Below, one piece after another: positions 56,756 to 64,000 of a stretch of 64,000 bases of DNA; within the stretch, counting starts at the first letter, position 1, and the number at the start of each line of letters is the position of its first letter. The position numbers and the translations under genes were made by a program. Below the pieces are notes generated by a model, which made no database searches, was not told where the DNA came from, and saw only the letters and a program-made list of their open reading frames with translations. Source of the stretch: Aphrocallistes beatrix (Eukaryota; Porifera; Hexactinellida; Sceptrulophora; Aphrocallistidae). The DNA lies in NCBI GenBank assembly GCA_963281255.1, contig OY725488.1, positions 10,699,524 to 10,763,523 of the forward strand, read 5' to 3'.

Positions 56756-58086
56756 CGGGCGTTCAATAAGTAGTCGTTATTGCAATTTATCTTGGTTGTT
56801 CCATTTAATTCAGAATTGGGTTAGCATATCTAATGTAGCCCTACCGATGCTCTTTCAAATGATACTTTACTTTTTCAATTCTGAGCTTTGGTTTTTATAC
56901 TGTGGCTATTATTAGTTTGGCATTTTTATATACTGGCATTTATTATGGCTTCCGAGAGTGCAGATTTCAAAACTGAGCAGCGAGCCTATGTAAAGATTCA
57001 TACACTGCTCCAAATTTCTTCAACCGACATCCACAAGGATTTGATGGAGGTTTATAATGATAGAACTCTTCCATATTCCACGATAGTTGACAGGACCCGA
57101 CGTTTTCGTGAGGGAAGAGAGTCGATAGAAGATAAGCCCAGAGCAGGGAGGCCGATTTCCGGCGCCAGTGACAAATTTGTCCTCGAGGTTTCCGAATTAC
57201 TTGAAGAAGACCCCCTATTTCATTGATGGAGATAGCTAATGCAGTTGGGGTCTCAACGGGAACCGCTCATACCATTGTGCATGACAATTTTCAATTTAGG
57301 AAAATCTGCGCTCGGTGAGTCCCGCATGCACTAGCACAGGCCCAGAAAACTAAGAGGGTTCAATGTGCTCAAAAGTTGCTTTCTGACTTCGATAGAACCG
57401 ACTCCAGGAGTCTATTCGAGATCGTGACTGGTGATGAGACTTGGGTGCGTTATAGCGAGCCTTTGTCAAAGGAAGCTAACAAAGTATGGGTAGCTAAAGG
57501 CCAGGACCCACCAATAATCCCTCGATATGACTTCCGGAACCCCAAGGTTATGTACTGCATATTTTTTGATTCTTATGGTCCAGTGTGCCAGATTTGTGTC
57601 CCCAAGAATACCACTATTACTGGATCATTTTACATGAGTGAGTGCCTATCTGAGGTTGAGAAATTCTACCACAATCGACGGCCAAGGACTGGAACTCGAG
57701 GATTGAGATTATTGCATGATAATGCCCGACCCCACTAGACCAAGCTGGTAAGGGAAAAGTTGGAAAGTCTGAGAGTTGTAGAGCTAGATCATCCTCCCTA
57801 ATCACCAGACCTCGCTCCATGCGACTTTTGGCTCTTCCCTAAGCTGAAGAAACACCTTTCAGGGAGGGAATTCGAAAGTCGGCCTCACCTCGGATCGGCG
57901 ATTTTTCAGTATATGAAAGGTATACCACGTGGAGACTTCAAAAAAGTTTTTTGGATTGGATTAAGAGGCTAATACTAGTTATACAGCATCAAGGAGAGTA
58001 GTTCGAGAAATTGCAGCATTGATATTAATTATATTACTTGTTTTGGGGAAAGTATACTATGATAACGACTACTTATTGAATGCCCG
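56756..58086 (+). mobile_element. Full-length mariner element
   Basis: Inverted ends CGGGCGTTCAATAAGTAGTC at 56756 and GACTACTTATTGAATGCCCG at 58086 (one mismatch). Flanked by TA (56754-56755, 58087-58088). Length 1331 bases, as usual for mariners. Confidence 0.95.
56945..57970 (+). pseudogene. Mariner transposase, decayed
   Basis: Starts MASESADFKTEQRAYVKIH, with an N-terminal helix-turn-helix part and the RAGRP-type linker. The catalytic triad segments TGDETWVRY (first Asp), LLHDNARPH (second Asp) and SPDLAPCDFWLFPKLK (third Asp) are all visible. Broken by a frameshift near 57220 and stops near 57318, 57737 and 57799. Not functional. Confidence 0.92.
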
Positions 58087-58456
58087 TAGTATCTATGGTC
58101 CTAAAGATATCAAACTTACTCAGAATGAGATTCTAGTATTGAAGGCAGGCTATCACTGTCTCTGTATATTCAATTACTTGCATGAGTTCGTTAGAGAGAT
58201 GATACGTTGTGGAGAAGGAACTCATCTCACTATCCCTCTGTACTTCTGTCTAGACCAGCAGAACAATATCCTCATGACAGATTGTTCATCTCACTGTGTA
58301 GCTATCTTCTCCATCAGAGGAGAGTTGATTCACAAATTCGGTAGAGAAGGGAATGACACAGGAGAATTCATTGAACTTGCTGGAATAGCTCTGAATTCAG
58401 AGAACAAGATAGTTGTCATTTCTCAGAATCCTAGTAACTGCATACAATTATTCTAA

Positions 58457-58719
58457 TTTTAGAATATCAAGCTTTCTGCTAATACATGGGTTTGAATCTC
58501 TAAATAGGATTGCTTAAGTTAATTAACCCTCACAGGACATGGAATGTTGAAATGAAAGTGAAAGTGGGGTCATTTCTATTTATACCTTTGACCCCAATGT
58601 CTTCTAAGGGTTTTAAATGATTACGTTATTTTCACCTAAGGATGAGTGCATAGCATCTTAAAATTTCCGCTATCTGGATAGGATTACGAAACCAATATTT
58701 TAACTCTATACTTCCCTAA
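58457..58719. other. NHL gene 3' flank
   Basis: No gene; presumably 3' untranslated sequence. Confidence 0.4.
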
Positions 58720-58721
58720 TA

Positions 58722-58885
58722 CAGTAGATCTCGGTTATAAGAACATCTTCGAGAACTGTATATAAATAATGTTCTTATGACGGCATAAATTATACAGGGT
58801 ATATGTCAACCGTTTTCGAGTTGAATTTCTTCTTATATATCCGGTATGTTATTGTGACAAGTGTTCTTATATCTGGCATATACTG
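58722..58885. mobile_element. Pogo-type MITE (TACAGTAGATCTCGG)
   Basis: CAGTAGATCTCGGTTATAAG at the left and ATCTGGCATATACTG at the right, TA-flanked. Inverted GTTCTTATA motifs inside. Confidence 0.8.
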
Positions 58886-58889
58886 TACT

Positions 58890-59842
58890 AAATATGGACT
58901 CAAGTCTGCTATACACCCAAATGTATGGCACTCCTCTGGTTACTGAGTAAATGTCCATGATGTGATATCACCTACTAAATGACGGCTCTTTTAAACGCGA
59001 TTCTCGAAATGATTTTTTGAAATTGATCCAGTGACAAAATATGTAATTACGAAATCACAATTTGCATTCGTTTCAGGTTCTTCTGCGATAAACTTGGTTT
59101 AAACAATCGCTAAATTTGCAAATTGCGTCAGCGACAAGAAAAGAGCATTATTGCTATTGGCACTATTCATCTACGTAGGTGTGTATAGTTAACCTGTGAT
59201 TGAATGTTGCATTTATTGCTGGGCCATATATTCATAAGCTTTGCTCGTAGTTCTATTTCCGACTTCCGTATTGGTAGATCACCAGCGATATTAATCAATT
59301 GGTTACATCGTAGCACATATTCATCATCGCCCGCGTAAAGCTAGTATTCATTTGGGTTCACTGGATGTTAATATTAACTCTGTGGTGAATTCCTGCACGA
59401 ATTGGACAATAATCATAAATATGTTATGTTAAACCAAGAGACTCGAAGTCATCGCATTAAACTGTATGTATTCCTAGTTTCCTCCTCGCACTGAAAGAGC
59501 AGAAGATTGGAGACACCATTATAATCCCTAGTCGAACTCGTAATACGTGTGAGTGTGAGGTATTTTCTATTAATAGAATTGACCACAAGGCTAAATCGGG
59601 ATTAATAATTAATTTGTACAATCTAATATTATTTACACTTTTTAAAGGAAATCTTTTAACTGTCATATAATAATAGTAACAAGCGCGCTCTCTTGCTTGC
59701 GCTACGCGGCTGGCTTTATGTCCACCTGTTCTTACCGAATTTAATCTCTTTCGCTGCTAACTTCACACAATGAATATTTCGCTATAAATGTTTAGACCAT
59801 TAAATTTTCCTTGATCGGCACCTAGTTACAGGTATGAAGATA
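58890..59842. other. Intergenic; one Helitron-like 3' end
   Basis: At 59690-59720 the reverse complement shows GCGTAGCGCAAGCAAG and GCGCGCTTGTTA, a minus-oriented Helitron-like 3' end; the body is not recognisable. No gene. Confidence 0.4.
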
Positions 59843-60892
59843 TTACAGAAGGCGTCTAAAGGAAACAGACAAATGTCTCCTCTGTTCTGGCAGAGTGCTT
59901 CGACTCGTTAGGAGAAGAAGCAGCCAACAACGGCCGTCACACCTCTACCCATCCGGTCCAGTGCATCCTGACCCGTGCGGAAATGTCTCTGTACCTACGG
60001 CGGAGAGAATTCGGCGGAGTGCTCCTCCTCTTTCACGTGTCCCTACTGCGCACAGGCTGGCTTCTCCGAGCAGACGCTGCAGGAGCACGTGAACTCTCAG
60101 CACGCGGACCAGCGAACCGAAGTCGTGTGTCCCATCTGCGCCTCTCTGCCGGACGGCGATGCGAACTTCGTCTCGGACGATTTCCCTGAACACCTGGCCA
60201 TCGAGCACCAAGCGGTGCGGGAGCTAGACGACTCCTCGCAGCGACTCATCCGCCGGACCCACCATCAACGTGGGGGGCGTCTGAAGGGGTACCACCGTCT
60301 GTACGCCTCCAACACCTACCAGGCCTCCCCTCCCTCCTCCAACTCCGCGTCCCTCTTCAACTCGGCCTATCTCTCCCGCAAGGAACGCGTGCCTGTGTCC
60401 GCTAGTCCGCACCCGGGAGCAGACGGAGACCCACTGGCTGAGCTGCTCACTCAGCTCACGTCTCAAGGAGAAAACCTCCAAGTCGGAGCGGTGGGGACTC
60501 TGCCCAAGCTGGACGCGTTGAATGAAGAGCGGTTCGAACGTCTGGCGAAGCAGTACACTGAGTACAGCAAGTACTCTCTCAGCCAGTTCTCTGACAAGCC
60601 GAGTGAGGCGAAGAACGCTTTCCTATCTAAGTCCTTCGCGGAGAGTGGAGGGGCGTCTGGGGGCAGAGAGGAGGCGAAGAAGCCGCGAGAAGTTCGCGAT
60701 CCTGTCGCTGCGCCCGCGCCCCAGCTCTCTCAGGCGGAGAAGGAGGTGTCCTCTCAGTCGGAGCCGCAGAAAGAAGAGTTCGACGTGAAGCGAGCAGAGC
60801 GGAGTTTGTACGTGCAAGAGCTGATCCTGTCCACTCTGACTGAAGAGTGGAGACAGTCCACCAGCAGTGAGGATGAGCTGGAAATGAAGTGA
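59843..60892 (+). CDS. KCMF1: KCMF1-like E3 ubiquitin ligase, fuller copy, frameshifted in the N-terminal part
   Basis: Main frame 59975-60892. It encodes two Di19-type zinc-finger segments (SFTCPYCAQAGFSEQTLQEHV and VVCPICASLP..DDFPEHLAIEH) and a serine-rich linker. A DPLAELLTQLT segment follows, then a long charged part and the conserved C-terminal RAERSLYVQELILSTL before the stop. Upstream, in another frame, is the end of the ZZ zinc finger (CFDSLGEEA..NGRHTSTHPVQCILTR), preceded by KCLLC and a likely acceptor (ATTACAG) at 59847. One extra base near 59994 separates the ZZ frame from the main frame, and another break lies near 59895. KCMF1 is a ubiquitin ligase acting with UBR4. The first exon with the start codon is not visible. 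The upstream breaks may be decay or errors; the downstream 300 codons are clean. Confidence 0.88.
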
Positions 60893-61037
60893 TTGGATTG
60901 GCGCAGCTGCTGAGATTGACAGCTGTGATTCTCTTTCTTTGTTATTGATTTTGTGGGGTCTTTTAATTAAGTTCAATTCACTCCAGTATATTTCTAGCTA
61001 ATACTGAGACTAGCTTTCTCAAACCACAGCTAATACC
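60893..61037 (+). other. KCMF1 3' untranslated region
   Basis: Sequence after the stop up to a MITE; no polyadenylation AATAAA is clear. Confidence 0.4.
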
Positions 61038-61039
61038 AT

Positions 61040-61221
61040 ACATGCCAACTGTCACGTTTTTGTCGGGACGTCCCACTATATTCACTTTGACTAATTTTCA
61101 CAAGTGTCCCGCTTACATGAAAATTCCCCATTTTGTCCCGCTTTTTTTATACATATTTGTATATTGCGTCCCGTGAAATTCAACGCTCCTTCCCGCTTTT
61201 ATCATTGCTCAAGTTGGCATG
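61040..61221. mobile_element. Complete MITE of the CATGCCAACT family
   Basis: CATGCCAACT at 61040 and AGTTGGCATG at 61221, flanked by TA on both sides (61038-61039, 61222-61223). 182 bases. This is the reference copy for at least seven others here. TA targets fit a Tc1/mariner-like helper. Confidence 0.88.
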
Positions 61222-61694
61222 TATGTAATTCCAAATATCGTGTCTCTGCTCCCTTATGTTAAGAATGTATTACCAGCATATATTCAACATTCTATCTAAG
61301 TGCACATTCCAATTTTCAAAATCGTTGTCATCATGTCATTACGCAATAGTTATTTTTAGAGTCAAATTTTATTGATTTTCTGATCTGCTTTAGTACACTT
61401 CAGATAAGCTCAAGATTGGGATCTGTTGACTAGAAAAATTTGAATTTACCATTGGAATGGTTTGCATTCCTGCGTTGCTATGGAATGCCTTTTCGCCGTT
61501 TGAGGCTATATCCTGAACGCCGTAGTCTTTAGACATTCAAGTTTAGTTCTATTTAATACTCAATAATGGCTACTTTCCAATAGTTCAGACCAGTTTTCCT
61601 CAGGATTATTGGAAAGCGAGTTAATTTTTTTTTGTACGGTTTATTCGGGTAAATTACATTATTTCACAACAAATCACGTTAATCGACAAGCAAA

Positions 61695-62270
61695 TAGGGT
61701 TTTTAATCCCGGGATCCCGGCTTGTTTTAGCCCGGGATTGAATCCCGGGATTCATTTTTCAATCCCGGGACTGATGATTAATGCAGTTTATACGTATATC
61801 ACACATTTGTTGTAATGTCATTGGTTTGTAAATACAGGGTTTCCCATAATTGGATGAAATAGTGATTCAATATATATAACACACTCTGATTAATATACTA
61901 TACAAAGTTGTGATACTAATAATATGGTCAAATTGAACTTGCAAGGACCTTTCTGATGTATTATAAAAGTGTTTGTATGTGACTCTTACACTTCAAATTT
62001 ACAATATCTATATGATGGCTGAGAAAATCGTTTGCAAAATTTTGTAGGTGCACCCATTTGGAAATATTTCAAGCGTTCTCTATGTGGGAAATTAGCTCAG
62101 TGAATTCATGTAGTAAACAATTTCCGTAATTAAAAAATAGTCTCGTTATATGCACGTTATATATACAAATACTAGCATAACAATTCTTGAAAATTACTAA
62201 TCCCGGGATTCAGAATTTGTCAATCCCGAAATCCCGGGATTGGAATTTTAGACCGGGATTAAAAACCCTA
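61695..62270. mobile_element. hAT-type MITE with 8-bp target duplication, absent from blocks A and B
   Basis: TAGGGTTTTTAATCCCGGGA at the left and CCGGGATTAAAAACCCTA at the right. CAAGCAAA is duplicated exactly (61687-61694, 62271-62278). Blocks A and B show the single, empty CAAGCAAA site, so this insertion is younger than the duplication. Confidence 0.95.
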
Positions 62271-62570
62271 CAAGCAAAGCTAAATAGCGCGCTTAATTCG
62301 CTTAGCGGGAATCACTGATTCAGACATTTCTAACTCTAAATTCAGCCAAATTGGTTACATTTTTATAATAAGAACACTGAATTATTTGAATAGCGACAGA
62401 AGCGAAGTGGTGGTATTTGTAGAACTATCATATATCTCAATACTAGAGTCTAGCAGTGAATGTACGTAGTAGGAATTCGTGTCTAGTTTCAGTTTGTGGT
62501 GGAGTATTACAGTGCCACTCCATATGAAGACATTTCTCTGTAATTATATTCCATTAGGCGTACTGTAGAG

Positions 62571-62687
62571 TATATATGTGCAGATAAATTGAGCTAGCTA
62601 TTCAAAAAACTACTCAACTCTAACAAACAAATCGAAACAATAAACAACTCAACTCAAAACAAAACAGTTCTAACAGGCAACATTCAG
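62571..62687 (+). promoter_or_regulatory. TATA box and untranslated leader exon (block C)
   Basis: TATATATG at 62571-62578, ATG-free leader, exon end at 62687 before GTGAGT. The next coding start downstream is the partial FES/FER copy at 63878, one base after a CTTTAG acceptor. Confidence 0.5.
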
Positions 62688-62736
62688 GTGAGTTGAAATG
62701 AATTGAATTCCTCGTAACTGTTTATTGATACAAGTA

Positions 62737-62955
62737 CAGTGGAACCCCGCATAACAGTCACCTCAGAATAGCGACCACCCCGATATTCCGGGAACTTTTA
62801 ATTCTCTCCGGACTTCAAACAGACATTAACATTGATTTATTTCAGAATTACGACCACACAACCGTATTGAACTGATCACATGGTTTCTTTCTGAAGTTTC
62901 ACAATTATGGACATTTTTCTTGGTCTCAAGGGTGACTAATTCCAGGGTTCCTCTG
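62737..62955. mobile_element. Mariner/pogo-type MITE, copy C
   Basis: Same element as 16763-16980, TA-flanked; the right end has one changed base. Confidence 0.85.
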
Positions 62956-63524
62956 TAATGTGTTTTTATTGTTTATTTTGCTTTTTATTATTCACAAATA
63001 GACACAAAAAATTCTTTTTGTTTCGTTTCCAAATTGTGCTTTCGATTCAGTGAATCTGACTTTAGAATTTAAATAATAAGGCGCCCGTCCTGTCTGATAG
63101 AATAGCAATACGTCAACCGACAAAGTATTTGAACAATTGATTCTTTCCCGTACGAATAGTACTGAATTTGATCTTTCCATGAAGGACAATACATTCAAAT
63201 TCTCACAGATACTAAAAGTCTGATTTCAGATTAGAAAGCTAGGCATTCGAATTAGTCTCTGACACCTAAAAATTCTTTTGTGCACCCCAGAACCCACCTA
63301 AGTCTGAAAAACTCTATTGATCCGACTTGTCATTGCAATAAGGACGGATCCTTGTCCCGTGCACCCCCGACTAAGGTGTAATGTAAGATAAATTCTAAAT
63401 TAATGTAGGATAAATTCTAAATTTTCACGCTCAGAACACTTTCAAGTTTAGAACCATAGCGTAAAGGAGCGTCTCGCGCTCCTGAGCAAAGTGGGAGTTC
63501 CTGATCGCTTACTTCTCTGTGAAT

Positions 63525-63877
63525 ATTGCTGATGACCTTTGCAGTACATTTTCAATACTACTCCATGACATTGGTAGTTTACGCACTAATATGTACTGTT
63601 AGCAGAAACTGCTTAGAAAGTAGCTCCTATTGAGAATCTCAGTTCTTATTCATACAAACCAGACTAATTTTAGTTCAACTCAGTTTTTGACTTTTAAGGT
63701 CTGCGAGTTGGTGTGTTTAAGAGTGGTTAGAATACCGTTATAACTGTTCATTGGTTTCTTGAAGTACATTTGTTAGATTTCAAAACGTCATTTCTACAAA
63801 CTTATAAGAGTGATTGATCATTGTATAAATCTAATTTATTGTTCACTCTGAAAGATAATCTATTTCCCCGCTTTAGG
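63525..63877 (+). promoter_or_regulatory. Second copy of the FES/FER 5' flank
   Basis: Near-identical to 31641-31995, with a sharp junction to block C at about 63525. Confidence 0.6.
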
Positions 63878-64000
63878 ATGTCAACTCTTGCTAACCCCCA
63901 TTCCGTACCAAAACCGCCAAAAGGGGGAGTGAATGTGTTCCTCCCCAACGGAACTTCACCTGCTCATCTCGCTTCAAATATCAAGAAACCAGCCGTCCCA
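63878..64000 (+). CDS. FES/FER-like kinase, second copy, N-terminus only (runs off window)
   Basis: The same proline-rich N-terminal codons as 31996 onwards (MSTLANPHSVPKPPKGG). The window ends after 41 codons, so whether this copy is complete cannot be seen. Confidence 0.8.
   Translation, partial: MSTLANPHSVPKPPKGGVNVFLPNGTSPAHLASNIKKPAVP

Larger units (their letters stand above)
56163..58456 (+). pseudogene. NHL-repeat (TRIM-like) protein gene, 5'-truncated and split by a mariner element
   Basis: The part 56163-56755 encodes the end of a coiled coil (EQLEVSLERTETGVRRVELEW). After a frameshift near 56285 come NHL beta-propeller repeats (NIYVCDFGNNRVQVL, then SHCLNVYSIDGKLLQSVG, then LIYVCENANNRIQCLDL). 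The propeller continues at 58089-58456 with SIYGPKDIKL and NNILMTDCSSHCVAIFS to a stop. A 1331-base mariner copy with TA duplication sits between; removing it with one TA leaves the two NHL parts in the same frame. Such proteins normally carry RING/B-box domains in front and act as ubiquitin ligases or scaffolds. The front half is missing: the KDZ element's right end lies directly upstream. Two transposons thus border or cut this gene. Confidence 0.88.
61222..63524. repeat. Duplicated block C (leader block, copy 3)
   Basis: Matches block B from 34892 and block A from 15985. It differs by a hAT-type MITE at 61695-62270 that is absent from A and B. It also has a deletion that joins 63256 to the TGACACCTAAAAATT segment. 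It ends at about 63524, where a copy of the FES/FER 5' region begins. Confidence 0.85.

Noticed and set aside
1-64000. tRNA or rRNA genes
   Set aside because: No cloverleaf with A and B boxes and no rRNA-like segment was noticed on reading; a tRNAscan search would be decisive.

Overview
The window is nuclear DNA of an early-branching animal, most plausibly a sponge (Porifera). The reasons are metazoan gene families with short GT-AG introns (FES/FER tyrosine kinase, POLN-type DNA polymerase, KCMF1-type ubiquitin ligase, a TRIM/NHL-repeat protein, NACHT-LRR receptors), an AT-rich base composition, and a dense load of DNA transposons and MITEs. The species assignment is inference; nothing in the sequence proves it.

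Layout. 0-5.4 kb: a decayed MULE transposase, then a duplicated ~4 kb block carrying the last two exons of a POLN-like polymerase (minus strand). 5.4-14 kb: a frameshifted, intronless bacterial/plant-type PLP decarboxylase, remnants of a KRBA2-like integrase and an OTU-domain protein, and Helitron-like repeats. 14-18.2 kb: a KCMF1 pseudogene fragment split by a 1.5 kb Transib-like element with RAG-type CACAGTG ends, joined to 'block A', which carries a TATA promoter and an untranslated leader exon. 20.2-23.6 kb: an intact NACHT-LRR receptor. 25-31 kb: repeats and the second POLN block. 32-34.5 kb: a FES/FER kinase gene cut off inside the kinase domain. 35-37.2 kb: 'block B', a second copy of A. 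37.4-39.7 kb: a hAT transposase remnant and MITEs. 40.2-43.6 kb: a second NACHT-LRR with one frameshift. 45-47 kb: broken Ty3/gypsy pieces. 49-56.2 kb: a 7.1 kb KDZ-type DNA transposon with inverted tandem repeats at its ends, a decayed KDZ transposase, and an intact five-exon Ulp1-type protease with a C-terminal PHD-like finger. 56.2-58.5 kb: an NHL-repeat gene split by a mariner element. 59.8-60.9 kb: the fuller KCMF1 copy. 61-63.5 kb: 'block C', a third copy of A/B. 63.5-64 kb: the start of a second FES/FER copy running off the end.

How it fits together. The window is a mosaic of reshuffled segmental duplications. The promoter/leader block (A, B, C) sits upstream of an NLR twice and of a FES/FER copy once. 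In each case the coding start directly follows, or lies 1 nt after, a splice acceptor, so the block may be a portable promoter plus leader exon. The two NLRs are nearly identical in the NACHT region but differ at the variable positions of their LRR beta-strands, as expected for diversifying immune receptors. Many genes carry single-base frameshifts. Some lie in homopolymers and could be assembly errors; others, such as the transposon insertions, are real breaks.
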